Positions 50,032 through 59,478 of a stretch of DNA of 64,000 nt are shown piece by piece. Made by a program: the position numbers and the translations under genes. The notes beneath the pieces were generated by a model. It ran no database searches. It was given only the letters and a program-made list of their open reading frames with translations, and was not told where the DNA came from. Origin of the DNA: Verrucomicrobiota bacterium JB023 (GTDB lineage Bacteria > Verrucomicrobiota > Verrucomicrobiia > Verrucomicrobiales > Akkermansiaceae); assembly GCA_030673895.1 (NCBI GenBank), contig JAUTCR010000044.1:55697-119696 (forward strand). The letters run 5' to 3'. Positions within the stretch are counted from its first letter, which is position 1. Each line of letters opens with the position of its first letter.

Positions 50032-51243
50032 TCAGCTTTTAGCCAAGGCGTCCATGATGAACTGACTAGGGCGGAAGTTCTCGATGATCACTTCCTGCCC
50101 GCCATCCTTGTTCATGCGCACTTCCTTGACGTTGAAGTTCGGTGTCTTGTGGGGAGCGAAGAGAATGTCGTCGTGGGTCGAGTTCTCATGCTTCTTGAAC
50201 ATATCGGGGACGATGTCGCCGCCGAGATGGTCGTCCCGACCAGTGGCGAGGTGGCAGGTGCCCAGCACCTTCTCGTCCTGAATGTCCTGATACGAGACGG
50301 GTAGGACCTGGGTACCGAAGCCTAGCTCGCCCAGCGTGCCGGTCATGGGATCATCCTTGAGGCGCTCATTGTGCGCATCGATCGTCTCTTGATTGCCTTC
50401 GATGAGGGTCGACTTGATGACGTCGCGATCAACGACATCCAGCACGCCAAGGGTGCCGTCCTCGTATTTCATGGGGAACTTTCCGTTGGCGTTACGGGGG
50501 ACGTAGTAGATTTCCCCAGCAGGGAGGTTGGCCACGTCCGGGGTCTTGCCTTTGCAGAGTCCATGGGATTTCTGGGCTTCTTGGCCGCCAAGTTCCAGGT
50601 TGGCGGTGAGGATGGTTCCGTCCTCGAGCTCGAAGTCGATCTCGATGGAGTCAGCCTTGGTCATGGCGAGACGAATCTTCTCCGCATCCGCTGAGACTTC
50701 ATCATAGTTGACTGCCAAGCCGGAATTGAGAATGACATCGTTCATGCCGTGCATCGTCGCCCCGCGGAAACCGAATTCCTTGCACTTGGCAGTTAGAGGA
50801 GCAGTGGCGGACCATGTGGAGATACAGAGAATGATATCATATTTGGAGTAGATATCTTTATCGAGAGAAAGCTGATTGCCATCCGTGTCCCAGCATTCGT
50901 CCTTGAGGTCTAGGTTGGAGCCATTGGTCACTTCGTAAGCGAACATCTCACCGCCAGTCATGCCGAGTTCGTCGAGGACGCCGTCCTTCAAGCCTTCATA
51001 GAAATACTTGTAAGCGTTCTTTTGCACCTCGTAGCCATCTTCGCCCAAGAAGGCGAAGTCCTTGATGAGGGCGGCGGGCTCTGCAAAATCCGTAAGGATG
51101 CAGACGCGGCACCCGTCAGTGGGGTCGAAGACAGTGCGAAGAAGCTTGGAAAGGCTGAAGGGGGGGAATTCTCTTTTTTCGGGATTCAGCAGGATCTCCT
51201 CGGAAAGATAATCGGGCAGCTGAGCAACGGTATCATTGGCCAT
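50032..51243 (-). CDS. M29-like metallo-aminopeptidase (AmpS/aminopeptidase T-like)
   Basis: 403 residues. Blocks resembling the M29 family: ANLPAGEIYYVPRNANGKF (metal Glu region), ELGFGTQV (second Glu), and GTCHLATGRDDHLGGD with DDILFAPH (His and Asp ligands). The N-terminal domain (VCILTDFAEPAALIKDFAFLG) is Rossmann-like, as in AmpS. It probably removes N-terminal residues from peptides. Metal ligand spacing deviates from canonical thermophilic AmpS, so it may be a subfamily specific to this phylum. Confidence 0.65.
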   Translation of the reverse strand: MANDTVAQLPDYLSEEILLNPEKREFPPFSLSKLLRTVFDPTDGCRVCILTDFAEPAALIKDFAFLGEDGYEVQKNAYKYFYEGLKDGVLDELGMTGGEMFAYEVTNGSNLDLKDECWDTDGNQLSLDKDIYSKYDIILCISTWSATAPLTAKCKEFGFRGATMHGMNDVILNSGLAVNYDEVSADAEKIRLAMTKADSIEIDFELEDGTILTANLELGGQEAQKSHGLCKGKTPDVANLPAGEIYYVPRNANGKFPMKYEDGTLGVLDVVDRDVIKSTLIEGNQETIDAHNERLKDDPMTGTLGELGFGTQVLPVSYQDIQDEKVLGTCHLATGRDDHLGGDIVPDMFKKHENSTHDDILFAPHKTPNFNVKEVRMNKDGGQEVIIENFRPSQFIMDALAKS

Positions 51244-51302
51244 GGCAAGCTGACCCTAAGGGCAAAAGGGGGGGGCGCAAGGGGAGTTTTTCCCTCGCGG
51301 GA

Positions 51303-51758
51303 TTATCCTTCCCCCAAACCTTGTTCTCGCAACTCGTCCAGCACATGCGACATATCAGGTTGCTCGTCCCAAGCCTCGCGGACGAACATGATGGGAGCCT
51401 CCTGCCGGACGGCCAGAGCGATGCAGTCCGAGGGCCGCGCGTCGGCGTCGATGACCTTCTTCTCCATGATCTCGTTCTCGGCGGAGAGATAGAGGTGGGC
51501 ATAGAAGACCTCGTTCTCCACCCTGCTGATGACGACGTGGGTGACCTTGGCCCCGAAGGCATCAAGCACCTGCACGAAGAGGTCGTGGGTCAATGGGCGG
51601 GGTGGCTTTTGCCCGGAGAGGACGGCATTGATGGATGCGCCGATGGCAGGCTCGATATAAAAGACGATCACCTTCTTGCCGTCGCCGAGGAAGACGGCGC
51701 ATCCGGCCTGGGTGGGCAGCAGGGCAATAGGTTCAACTTGTACCAGATCGACTTTCAT
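51303..51758 (-). CDS. Bifunctional nuclease (DUF151) family protein
   Basis: About 151 residues from the ATG at 51758 (MKVDLVQVE); the open frame extends 22 codons further upstream, into the carbonic anhydrase gene. Features: VFYIEPAIGASINAVLSG (the I-x-I-x-x-x-E-A-x-A-I block), RPLTHDLFVQVLDAFGAKVTHVVI, FYAHLYL, and ADARPSDCIALAVRQEAPI (the D-A-R-P-S-D-A-I-A-L signature). Family members cleave RNA or DNA. It is 16 bases after the carbonic anhydrase gene in the same direction. Confidence 0.9.
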   Translation of the reverse strand: MKVDLVQVEPIALLPTQAGCAVFLGDGKKVIVFYIEPAIGASINAVLSGQKPPRPLTHDLFVQVLDAFGAKVTHVVISRVENEVFYAHLYLSAENEIMEKKVIDADARPSDCIALAVRQEAPIMFVREAWDEQPDMSHVLDELREQGLGEG

Positions 51759-51774
51759 GGCGGGAGAGGCCAGC

Positions 51775-52299
51775 TTAGGACGGCGCGTCCGTCCGTGCGA
51801 GAAACTTCCGGGACTGCCGGACATATTTTTCCGCCCAGCCCTTCACCTTCTTTTGCTCATCCAGGGAGAGGGTGCGGACCACCTTGCCAGGCGAGCCGAG
51901 CACCAGCGAGCCCGGCGGGATGATGGTGCCGCCGGTAACCAGGGCGCCCGCGCCGATGATGGAGCGCTCTCCAATCACCGCGCCGTCGAGAATGATGGAG
52001 CCCATGCCAACCAGGACCTCGTCCTTGACCGTGGCGGCGTGAACAATGGCGGAATGGCCGATGGTGACCAGCTCGCCGATGAGGCAAGGGTAGTCGTCAG
52101 CAAGGTGGAGAACCGCGTTGTCCTGCACATTCGAGCGCGGGCCGATCACGATCTCGTTAATGTCTCCCCGCAGGGTGGAGTTGTACCAGACACTGCTCTC
52201 CTCCCCGAGCGAGACCCGGCCGATGACGTCGGCGCTGTTCGCGATGAACACTCCTTTGCCGATTTTCGGCGTGAACTCTTCGTAGCTCTCGATGGCCAT
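51775..52299 (-). CDS. Gamma carbonic anhydrase family protein (left-handed beta-helix)
   Basis: 174 residues with hexapeptide repeats (IGRVSLGEESSVWYNSTLRGDINEIVIG). The three Zn-ligand His positions are in AVLHLADD and VTIGHSAIVHAATV. GSIILDGAVIGERSIIGAGALVTGG and PPGSLVLGSPGKVVR complete the YrdA/PaaY-like pattern. It may be a carbonic anhydrase or a thioesterase-like relative; many YrdA-type members have little activity. It begins at the ATG at 52299. Confidence 0.92.
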   Translation of the reverse strand: MAIESYEEFTPKIGKGVFIANSADVIGRVSLGEESSVWYNSTLRGDINEIVIGPRSNVQDNAVLHLADDYPCLIGELVTIGHSAIVHAATVKDEVLVGMGSIILDGAVIGERSIIGAGALVTGGTIIPPGSLVLGSPGKVVRTLSLDEQKKVKGWAEKYVRQSRKFLARTDAPS

Positions 52300-52471
52300 G
52301 GCGAGAACCTAATCGTTGTCGGGACGGGGAGCAATGCCCGTCCTCATGGGAAGAGCCGGCCACTCCGCGTCGCCCGGGACCACTTGGGGGGAGGAAATAA
52401 TCAAACTCATCGCTGGACGCGACATCAAACAAAGGCGAAGAGTTCCGCAGGCTGAAGGGCTGGAGAAAGGA

Positions 52472-53293
52472 ATGGTAAAGCACGTGCTCATAGTGATCGG
52501 ACTTGGCGTTTTGGCCGTCGCCTTCCGATCGTGCAGGAACAAGCCTGCGCGGAAACTCGGAGCGGCTATCTTCCTCGCTGCCAGCTTTTTCCTCATCTTC
52601 TTCCTGACGAAGTGCGTCTGGTGTGGCTTGTTGGGTATCGCTGCCTGGTTCTTCCTTCCTTGGATCGAATTGCTCACTAGGGTTCGCAAAATGCGGCTTC
52701 CAGTCGAGAATCGACTCACCCATCGCGAGCCCCCCGGGGAGGAGTTCTTTCCCAATGCCTCGAAGGCCATCGACGGCATGACCGATGAGCACTTTGACCA
52801 CGTGGAGGATGCCGCCTGGAAGTGGTCGGGCATGGAGCAATACTTCCGTATCTTTTGGAATCCGGAGGAACGAGCTTCCGCCACACTCTGCCTTTGCGAG
52901 CAGGAGCGAGTGGCCTTCGCCTTCATCACTATCTCTTCCAAGACAGTGGATGGACGGGTCTACCGGACGACGAATTTCCCCTTCTCACCCACACTCGCTA
53001 TTCCGCCCGCCTTCCACTGGAATCATGTGCCGTGCGAGCGCAATTGCTTCCATGAGATTTTGCGGGACCACCGCGCCTTTCTCGCGCGCAAGGGAGTCGA
53101 TCCCGATGAGCTTCTCATGCCCGATCCCGAGCACCTCACCGAGGAGATCGAGACCGAGATGAAGGCGCAGATTGACTACAACTTGCAGAACAAGCTGATC
53201 GAGCGAGACGGCGAGGGGAATTTTCGCTACTCCGTGCGCGGCTTGCTGTTCCTCTGGAAGCAATTTGCCAAGGACATGATCCGCCTCTGCTGA
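52472..53293 (+). CDS. Hypothetical two-helix membrane protein with cytosolic domain
   Basis: 273 residues from the ATG at 52472, preceded by GGAGAAAGG. Two N-terminal hydrophobic segments (VLIVIGLGVLAVAF; LGAAIFLAASFFLIFFLTKCVWCGLLGIAAWFF) are followed by a soluble domain with WKWSGMEQYFRIFWNPEERASATLCLC, TVDGRVYRTTNFPFSPTLAIPP and HWNHVPCERNCFHEILRDH. No known family is recognised. It converges with the esterase gene with a 3-base gap. Confidence 0.75.
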   Translation: MVKHVLIVIGLGVLAVAFRSCRNKPARKLGAAIFLAASFFLIFFLTKCVWCGLLGIAAWFFLPWIELLTRVRKMRLPVENRLTHREPPGEEFFPNASKAIDGMTDEHFDHVEDAAWKWSGMEQYFRIFWNPEERASATLCLCEQERVAFAFITISSKTVDGRVYRTTNFPFSPTLAIPPAFHWNHVPCERNCFHEILRDHRAFLARKGVDPDELLMPDPEHLTEEIETEMKAQIDYNLQNKLIERDGEGNFRYSVRGLLFLWKQFAKDMIRLC

Positions 53294-53296
53294 GGC

Positions 53297-54142
53297 TCAG
53301 TCCCTCGAATCGATGTAGCCCAGGGAGGCAAGGAATTCGTCCATCAAGGTGATCGTCTTTTCGTAATTTTTCTGGCTCTTCTTGAGGTTGAAGAAGCCGT
53401 GCCCTTGGCCCTCGAAGAGGTGAAGCTCGCAGCGGAGGCCCTTGGCTTCCATCGCTTCTTTGAAGTTCTCACCGACCTCCACGGGGATGAGGTGATCCTT
53501 CGTGCCTAGGAAGATGATGGTCGGCGGCGTTTGCTTGTCGATGTTGTGATAAGGAGAGAAGTCCTGCCAATACGCCTTGACCCGATCGTATCCGTAGCCA
53601 TCCGGGCCGTTGTCGGCGACGGGGTTGAAGAGGAGCAGCGCGTTCGGGCGGCTGTTCTTTCCCTTGCTTTCCTCACTCTCGATGGCGGTCGCGGTGCCGG
53701 TTGCGGCAGCGACTTGGCCGCCCGCCGACCCGCCCCCAGCTGCCAGACGAGAGGGATCGATGCCCAAGTCCCCGGCGTGCTCACGAATCCAGACGATGGC
53801 GGATTTGCCATCCTCGACGCATTTGCTGGGAGGGGTGCCGTGCCGGCTTTTGACCCGGTAGTCGGCGGAGATGGCCACCATCCCTTGCTCGGCAAGGTGC
53901 TGGCAATGCGGGTGGAATTGGCTCGTCTTCCCTCCGTTCCAGCCTCCTCCGAAGAAGAAGACTGCCGCAGGCCGGGTGTCCTCCTTGCTGTGATCCTCGG
54001 GATAAAAGATCTCGAGCCTCAGCTTATGCCCGTCTACCTCCTTGTAGATGACCGTTTCGTCCGGAGTGAGCGGGGCGTCGGCGCCCGTGAGGAGAGTCGC
54101 TGCGAAGAGGGAGAGAAGTGGGATGGGTAGCCAAGAAGACAT
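53297..54142 (-). CDS. Secreted alpha/beta-hydrolase (carboxylesterase / BD-FAE-like)
   Basis: 281 residues with a signal peptide (MSSWLPIPLLSLFAATLLTGADA). The oxyanion block is VFFFGGGWNGGK, the nucleophile elbow GGGSAGGQVAAAT, and the acid and His are in FLGTKDHLIPVE and FEGQGHGFFN. VYKEVDGHKLRLEIFYPE at the start is typical of the esterase group acting on carbohydrate-linked acyl groups. It probably deacylates plant or algal polysaccharides outside the cytoplasm (inference). Confidence 0.91.
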   Translation of the reverse strand: MSSWLPIPLLSLFAATLLTGADAPLTPDETVIYKEVDGHKLRLEIFYPEDHSKEDTRPAAVFFFGGGWNGGKTSQFHPHCQHLAEQGMVAISADYRVKSRHGTPPSKCVEDGKSAIVWIREHAGDLGIDPSRLAAGGGSAGGQVAAATGTATAIESEESKGKNSRPNALLLFNPVADNGPDGYGYDRVKAYWQDFSPYHNIDKQTPPTIIFLGTKDHLIPVEVGENFKEAMEAKGLRCELHLFEGQGHGFFNLKKSQKNYEKTITLMDEFLASLGYIDSRD

Positions 54143-54184
54143 GACCGCCCTACGTCGCTGATAGGCCGGATCCTTCAGGCGGCT

Positions 54185-55303
54185 TCACACATTGAAGCGG
54201 AATTCGATGACATCGCCATCCTTCACCACATATTCCTTGCCTTCAATGCGGAGCTTGCCGCCATCACGGGCAGCAGCCTTGGAGCCAAGCTCGACGAGGT
54301 CGTCGAAGTGAACCACCTCCGCCGCAATGAAGCCGCGCTCGAAGTCGGTGTGAATGACTCCCGCAGCGGCAGGTGCCTTGTCTCCCTCACGGATGGTCCA
54401 GGCTCGCGTCTCCTTCTCCCCGGTGGTGAGGTAGGTGCGGAGGCCGAGCAAGTGATAAACAGCTTGGATGAGGGACGAGACTCCACTGTCGGGCACGCCC
54501 ATGTCAGTGAGGAATTCCTGCGCTTCTTCCTCGGAAAGGTCGATGAGCTCCTCCTCGATGCGGGCGGAGATGACGACGGTCTCTGCGCCGTGGGCTTCCT
54601 CGGCATAGGCCTGCACCTTCGCCACGAGGGGGTGGGCGCCGGGGTTCTCGAGTGCGTCGGAGAGTTCGTCTTCGCTCACGTTGCAGGCGAAGATGGTGCG
54701 CTTGGAGGTGAGTAGCTGGAATTCGCGATTGAGGAGCTTCGTCTCATCATCATCCAAGTCCGCCGTGATGGCGGGCTTCCCCGCATCGAGGTGGGGGATG
54801 AGTTTTTCGCAGAGGGCCACCTCGGCAGCCGCCTCCTTATCGCCTCCCTTGGCTTTCTTAGCACGGGATTCCTTGCGCTTCTCCAGCGCGGCAAGGTCGG
54901 CGAGGATGAGCTCGGAATTGATGATTTCAATATCCCGGGTGGGATCGACGGAACCCAGCTCGTGAATGATCTCGTCATTCTCGAAGCAGCGCACCACCTG
55001 CACGATGGCATCCACCTCACGGATATTCGCCAGGAACTTGTTGCCGAGGCCTTCACCTTTCGAGGCCCCTTCCACCAGACCGGCAATGTCGACGAACTCG
55101 ATGGCAGTGGGGATAAGTTCCTTGGAGCCGGAGATCTTGGAGAGCGTGGCCAGACGCTCGTCGGGCACGGTCACGATTCCCACATTGGGGTCGATGGTGC
55201 AGAAAGGGAAATTCGCCGCCTGCGCCTTGCGGGTGCGGGTGAGGGCATTGAAGAGCGTGGACTTCCCCACGTTTGGCATTCCAACGATTCCGGCCTGAAG
55301 CAT
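54185..55303 (-). CDS. ychF: Redox-regulated ATPase/GTPase YchF
   Basis: 372 residues from the ATG at 55303 ([22 protein letters not shown]), the canonical start; upstream codons lack homology. P-loop GMPNVGKST, switch [29 protein letters not shown], and the altered base-recognition motif CNVSEDEL (NxxE, which favours ATP) are present. The C-terminal TGS-like domain ends [14 protein letters not shown]. It is an OLA1/YchF ATPase that binds ribosomes and responds to oxidative stress. Confidence 0.96.
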   Translation of the reverse strand: MLQAGIVGMPNVGKSTLFNALTRTRKAQAANFPFCTIDPNVGIVTVPDERLATLSKISGSKELIPTAIEFVDIAGLVEGASKGEGLGNKFLANIREVDAIVQVVRCFENDEIIHELGSVDPTRDIEIINSELILADLAALEKRKESRAKKAKGGDKEAAAEVALCEKLIPHLDAGKPAITADLDDDETKLLNREFQLLTSKRTIFACNVSEDELSDALENPGAHPLVAKVQAYAEEAHGAETVVISARIEEELIDLSEEEAQEFLTDMGVPDSGVSSLIQAVYHLLGLRTYLTTGEKETRAWTIREGDKAPAAAGVIHTDFERGFIAAEVVHFDDLVELGSKAAARDGGKLRIEGKEYVVKDGDVIEFRFNV

Positions 55304-55378
55304 GTGCTCCGGATGAGGGAAAATAGCCCTTTGCGAAAGGAAAAAACGCTCGCAAGGCACGCAATCTCACGTCGTGCC

Positions 55379-55825
55379 CTAGCTGGCCTCCACCTTGCGG
55401 CCGGGCTCGAAGCGTTCCAGGTGCTCGGTGAAGTCGGGATTCTCCCGCTCATAGTCGCCCTTCATCAGGGGCGAGCTGAGGATGAAATCCGCCGATGCGG
55501 GATTGGTGGCCACCGGGATGTTCCAGACCACAGCGACGCGGAGCAGGGCGCGGATGTCGGGATCGTGCGGCTGCGACTCCAGCGGGTCCCAAAAGAAAAC
55601 CAGCATCTCGATCTCTCCCTCGGAGATGGCAGCACCCAATTGGAGGTCCCCGCCCAGGGGGCCGCTGCGGAAGCGCTCAATCGGGAGGTCGAGCTCACGG
55701 GCGAGGATGCCACCAGTGGTTCCCGTCGCACAAAGTTCGTGGCGGGCCAGCTCACTTCGCCACTTTTGACCCCATCGGACCATTTCGTCTTTCTTCTGAT
55801 CGTGGGCAACCAAGGCAATTTTCAT
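55379..55825 (-). CDS. mgsA: Methylglyoxal synthase
   Basis: 148 residues. MKIALVAHDQKKDEMVRW at the start, the phosphate-binding ATGTTGGILAREL, the catalytic-Asp block SGPLGGDLQLGA, MLVFFWDPLESQPHDPDIRALLRVAVVWNIPVATNPASADFIL, all characteristic of MgsA. It converts dihydroxyacetone phosphate to methylglyoxal plus phosphate, a bypass of glycolysis. It runs in the same direction as ychF. Confidence 0.95.
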   Translation of the reverse strand: MKIALVAHDQKKDEMVRWGQKWRSELARHELCATGTTGGILARELDLPIERFRSGPLGGDLQLGAAISEGEIEMLVFFWDPLESQPHDPDIRALLRVAVVWNIPVATNPASADFILSSPLMKGDYERENPDFTEHLERFEPGRKVEAS

Positions 55826-55922
55826 GTGAGCCTAACATGAGGGCAAACGCAGGGTTCAACAAGAGGGCAATTGGCTCGGCTCTTGTCGCGGGGATCGTCA
55901 TCATCCAAGGTCCAGAGAACTC

Positions 55923-56597
55923 GTGACCAAGCAAAATCTCCTCCATGACGCCGTCCAATATCCTTTCAAGGGAAACGGGAAGTATGTCCTCCTCTGGGGG
56001 GCGTTGCTGGGTGTAGCGACCGATTTGGCCTCCTTGGCCGGTCCGCTGGCCTTCTTCGCCCTGCTTGTTTTGAGCGCTTACTTCTGCGCCACGTTCTTCG
56101 AGATCTTGGTCACCTCGGCCACGGGCAGTTCCGAAGAGCCCGGCTTCCCGAATCTCGCGGACATTGTGGATGATATCATCTACCCTTACTTGAAGGTCGT
56201 GAGCTGTATCCTTGTGAGTTTCGCGCCCTCTTTCATCTATGGCTGGTCGGTGGGTTCTGGAGATGGGTCGCCCGTTATCTCCCTTGTGCTGCTCCTCCTG
56301 GGAGCCGTCTACCTGCCTATGGCTATCCTGGCAGTCGGGATACTCGATTCCTTCACTGCCATGTTGCCGCAGACTGTCCTGCCCGCCATCCCGCGGGCAG
56401 GGGGATTGTATTGGGTCATCGTGGCCATCCTCTTCGCGGTCACGATGGTAACGAACTTCGTCGATGCCGTTTTAGGCGACGTCTTTGTCATTGGCTCCCT
56501 TGTGATGGCCGCTGTCTCCATGCTCGGCCTGATGATCAATGGCAGACTGCTCGGCCTTCTCTATCGGGAGAAGGCTGACGAGCTGGATTGGATCTGA
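55923..56597 (+). CDS. Multi-pass membrane protein of unknown function
   Basis: 224 residues with a GTG start (MTKQNLLHDAVQYPF). About five transmembrane segments: VLLWGALLGVATDLASLAG, FFALLVLSAYFCATFFEIL, LKVVSCILVSFAPSFIYGW, ISLVLLLLGAVYLPMAILA, YWVIVAILFAVTMVTNFVD, and VIGSLVMAAVSMLGLMI. The layout is reminiscent of DUF4013-type membrane proteins, but I cannot confirm this. It is convergent with deoD. Confidence 0.78.
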   Translation: MTKQNLLHDAVQYPFKGNGKYVLLWGALLGVATDLASLAGPLAFFALLVLSAYFCATFFEILVTSATGSSEEPGFPNLADIVDDIIYPYLKVVSCILVSFAPSFIYGWSVGSGDGSPVISLVLLLLGAVYLPMAILAVGILDSFTAMLPQTVLPAIPRAGGLYWVIVAILFAVTMVTNFVDAVLGDVFVIGSLVMAAVSMLGLMINGRLLGLLYREKADELDWI

Positions 56598-56635
56598 TCA
56601 GATACGGTAGGCTGTGGAGGATTGTTCGGGCTTTT

Positions 56636-57340
56636 CTAACAATTCATTTCCAGAACGATCTTCATCATATCGGAGAAGCCTTTCTCCCTCTCCTCGCTGG
56701 AGAGGCTCTCTCCGGTGCGAATGTGGTCGCTGACGGTGCAGACCGCGAGACCCTTGGCTCCGAACTCCGCACACACGCCAAAGAGACCGGCTGCTTCCAT
56801 CTCGACTGCCAGGATGCCCATGGCCTCCATCCGGTCGAACATCTCTGGCACAGGGGTATAGAAGAGGTCGGCAGAGAAAAGACTCCCTATCTTCACCTCG
56901 ATGCCTTGGCGCTCGGCACTCTCGACGGCCGCGCGGGTGAGCGCGAAGTCAGCCACCGCAGCGAAGTCGTAGCCACCAAAGCGGGCGCGATTGACCCCAC
57001 TGTCAGTCCCAGCCCCGTGCCCGATGATGATATCGCGCACGCCGACCTCCTTGCTGACTGCGCCGCAGCTGCCCACGCGGATGATGTTCTTCACCCCGTA
57101 TTCCGTAATGAGTTCCTTGCAGTAGATGGAGAGGGAAGGGATGCCCATCCCGCTCCCCATGACGGAGATACGACGTCCCTCGTAGGTGCCGGTGAAGCCG
57201 AGCATGTTGCGCACTCCGTTCACTTGGCTGACGTCGGTAAGAAAGGTGTCGGCAATGTACTTGGCGCGCAGAGGATCACCGGGCAGGAGGACGGTTTCGG
57301 CGAACTCGCCGGCAGAGGCTTCAATGTGTGGAGTCGGCAT
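56636..57340 (-). CDS. deoD: Purine-nucleoside phosphorylase, DeoD type
   Basis: 234 residues matching the hexameric DeoD family: [60 protein letters not shown], the catalytic region [11 protein letters not shown], and [13 protein letters not shown] with the catalytic Asp. It splits purine ribo- and deoxyribonucleosides with phosphate for purine salvage. It stands alone, with no other deo genes nearby. Confidence 0.96.
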   Translation of the reverse strand: MPTPHIEASAGEFAETVLLPGDPLRAKYIADTFLTDVSQVNGVRNMLGFTGTYEGRRISVMGSGMGIPSLSIYCKELITEYGVKNIIRVGSCGAVSKEVGVRDIIIGHGAGTDSGVNRARFGGYDFAAVADFALTRAAVESAERQGIEVKIGSLFSADLFYTPVPEMFDRMEAMGILAVEMEAAGLFGVCAEFGAKGLAVCTVSDHIRTGESLSSEEREKGFSDMMKIVLEMNC

Positions 57341-57457
57341 GGCTCCTTCTACCCCAAAAGGTCGGGGGAGAGCCAGCCCCGGCTCTCCTCAGTTAATGCT
57401 AAAAATTCAGCAAAAAACAGTTTGACCGTTTCTGGTTTTGCTGGTTTTTTAGCAGCG

Positions 57458-58312
57458 ATGAAAGCAAGCACCTCTGCCTTGAGAGAACTCGGAGCCTTCA
57501 TAGTGATTGGTCTCGCCATTGGGGCGGTCCTCTTTCTCGCCAACTGCTCGGGACCGACCGGGGTGTCGGCGCCTCCCTCAATGGTGGCGGAGCCGGCTGC
57601 AGCCGAAACGGCCGCAGACAGCCAATCTGGTCGAGCGGCCACGAGCAAAAGCTTCACCAACCAGCGTCCGGGACTCGGCACGGGATGGGGCGATGAGGTT
57701 CGCTCTTCATTGGCGAATACCCGCTTCACGAGGGCCAGTAATAAGCCTATCGGCGGAATCGCGACCATCTACTATAATGACCGTGACGGCGTGGAAGCGA
57801 TGGCGGGCCGCTACAAGAACAAGACCGGAGCCTTCCAATCCGCTGCTGATGGCACCGTGGAGTGGGCCATCAAATCCGGCTGGGGCTACCCCGATCACTA
57901 CATGGCTGGCAGCCGCCGCTACGTCGTGGGAAAGAAAGGGAAGGAGTATTCCATCTTCGTCCGTAACCAAAGTGAAGGCCGCTTGGAGGTTGTCCTCTCC
58001 GTCGACGGCCTTGATGTGATGGACGGAAAGGGAGCCAGCTTCAAGAAGCGCGGCTACATCATCGAGCCAGGCGAAAGCCTCGAGGTGGAAGGCTTCCGGA
58101 CAAGTTACGACACCCTCGCTGCCTTCAAGTTCTCTGGCGTGAGCACTAGCTACTCCAACCTGCGCCACAATACGACGCGCGACGTCGGGGTGATCGGCTT
58201 GGCCGTTTTTGCGGAGAAAGGACGAGGTCCCTGGCGTTGGTCACGTGATGAAATCAAAAGCCGAGACTCCGCCCGCCCCTTTGCCGAAGCCCCCCCTCGC
58301 ACGGTTTGGTGA
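57458..58312 (+). CDS. Probable lipoprotein with conserved C-terminal beta domain
   Basis: 284 residues from the ATG at 57458. An N-terminal signal-like helix (LGAFIVIGLAIGAVLFLANCSG) ends at a Cys; the residue before it is Asn, an imperfect lipobox. A low-complexity Ala/Thr/Ser linker is followed by a beta domain (IGGIATIYYNDRDGVEAM, YSIFVRNQSEGRLEVVLSVDGLDVMDG, KKRGYIIEPGESLEVEGFR, GVIGLAVFAEKGRGP). That domain recurs in lipoproteins of this phylum, but the function is unknown. It is followed by a second small lipoprotein and a terminator. Confidence 0.78.
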   Translation: MKASTSALRELGAFIVIGLAIGAVLFLANCSGPTGVSAPPSMVAEPAAAETAADSQSGRAATSKSFTNQRPGLGTGWGDEVRSSLANTRFTRASNKPIGGIATIYYNDRDGVEAMAGRYKNKTGAFQSAADGTVEWAIKSGWGYPDHYMAGSRRYVVGKKGKEYSIFVRNQSEGRLEVVLSVDGLDVMDGKGASFKKRGYIIEPGESLEVEGFRTSYDTLAAFKFSGVSTSYSNLRHNTTRDVGVIGLAVFAEKGRGPWRWSRDEIKSRDSARPFAEAPPRTVW

Positions 58313-58347
58313 ACCACTTTCCCCACCCAATAACCAATCTACCCAAC

Positions 58348-58497
58348 ATGAATAATACCATCAAATTAGCCATCGTTTCCATCCTAGCCCTCATCGGCTT
58401 GGCTTGCTGCTCACCCGGCCCCTCGACCCAGGCTCCAAGTCCAGTCGCACCGGTCGGGAGCCTTCCGACAGGGTCCTACATCACGCCGGCGAAGTAA
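58348..58497 (+). CDS. Small lipoprotein (49 residues)
   Basis: 49 residues from the ATG at 58348: MNNTIKLAIVSILALIGLACCSPG, a signal peptide ending at a lipobox-like ACC, then a Pro/Ser/Thr-rich tail (PGPSTQAPSPVAPVGSLPTG). It lies 35 bases after the previous lipoprotein and 26 bases before a strong terminator, so it is the end of this transcript. Function unknown; it could be an envelope spacer or bacteriocin-like peptide, with no supporting motif. Confidence 0.65.
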   Translation: MNNTIKLAIVSILALIGLACCSPGPSTQAPSPVAPVGSLPTGSYITPAK

Positions 58498-58523
58498 GCT
58501 GCCCACTAGATTAAGATTGAGGC

Positions 58524-58551
58524 AAGGGAAGCGGAGACGCTTCCCTTTTTT
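58524..58551 (+). terminator. Rho-independent terminator after the lipoprotein pair
   Basis: AAGGGAAGCG and CGCTTCCCTT form a perfect 10-bp stem with a GAGA tetraloop, running into TTTT. It terminates the lipoprotein transcript. Confidence 0.93.
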
Positions 58552-58683
58552 ACGAGACCAATGACCGATGAGCACCCAAGCCATCGGGGGTGACGGCCCG
58601 GGTTCCTTTCCGCAACCCGCGAGGACGCAGACTCCTCGCTCGAAAATCGAATGCGGCAGGTGACCCGATTTTCAGAAGGCGGT

Positions 58684-59397
58684 CTAGACCGCTTGGCCGG
58701 CAGGCCGGAGCATGATGTCCGCGACATGCACATTGGCAGGCTGCTTCAGGATGGAGAGCACCGCTTGGGCGATATCCTCAGGATGAAGGATGGGCTTCGA
58801 CGAGCGAAGGTCGGAGAGCTGCTCGTCCCTCCCTTCAAAGTAATTCTCTAACAGAGGGGTGTCGACATACCCGGGGCTCACCATCGAAATTTGATGAGGT
58901 GAACCGTCGGCTGCCAGCTCGCTTCTCATCGCTTCTGAGAGCGCACGCACCGCGAACTTCGTGGGAGCATAGAATCCTCCGGTGGGCGGAACCCGGTGGC
59001 CGCTCAGGCTGGAGATATTAACGATCCTTCCTCCGCTGGAGGGGAAGAGCTTGAGAGCCGATTGGCTGGCCGCGACAAGACCGTGAACGTTGACCGCCCA
59101 CATCTGTTGCATTCGGTCGAGTGAGCCATCGCTGACTCGCTCCAGCCAAGCCAGGCCTGCATTGTTAACGAGGGCATCAAGCCCTCCTGCTGCTTCCTCG
59201 ATAATCTCAAAAGCATGCCCAATTCGCTCGGGCTGGGAAAGATCACAAGAAACGCGGGCCGCACCCTCGGGCACCCGGCCAATCTTTCGGCAAAGTCCAA
59301 AAACCTGAGCGCCCTCAGCAACCAGAAGCTTCGTAATTGCTTCCCCGATTCCGCTGGAGGCCCCCGTTACTGCGATGCGCAAATCACTCAAATTCAC
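58684..59397 (-). CDS. Short-chain dehydrogenase/reductase (SDR family)
   Basis: About 237 residues from the GTG at 59397 (a TTG at 59412 is an alternative). Classical SDR: cofactor motif TGASSGIGEAI, LDALVNNAGLAW, the catalytic Ser in IVNISSLSGH, and the Y-x-x-x-K motif in GGFYAPTKFAVRAL. MVSPGYVDTPLLENYF follows. NAD or NADP specificity and substrate are unclear. It is divergent from the repeat protein at 59479. Confidence 0.93.
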   Translation of the reverse strand: MNLSDLRIAVTGASSGIGEAITKLLVAEGAQVFGLCRKIGRVPEGAARVSCDLSQPERIGHAFEIIEEAAGGLDALVNNAGLAWLERVSDGSLDRMQQMWAVNVHGLVAASQSALKLFPSSGGRIVNISSLSGHRVPPTGGFYAPTKFAVRALSEAMRSELAADGSPHQISMVSPGYVDTPLLENYFEGRDEQLSDLRSSKPILHPEDIAQAVLSILKQPANVHVADIMLRPAGQAV

Positions 59398-59478
59398 GCG
59401 CCCACTCTTCAAATTTAGACCGCTCGGGCGACGAAAAAGCCGAAAAAATTGCCCGGCTCAATCCGCTCCTACCTGTGC

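Noticed and set aside
54791..55840. 349-codon plus-strand frame
   Set aside because: Antisense to ychF and mgsA; both have strong family motifs.
56588..57457. Upstream extension of the lipoprotein frame
   Set aside because: It runs antisense to deoD; the signal peptide at 57458 marks the real start.
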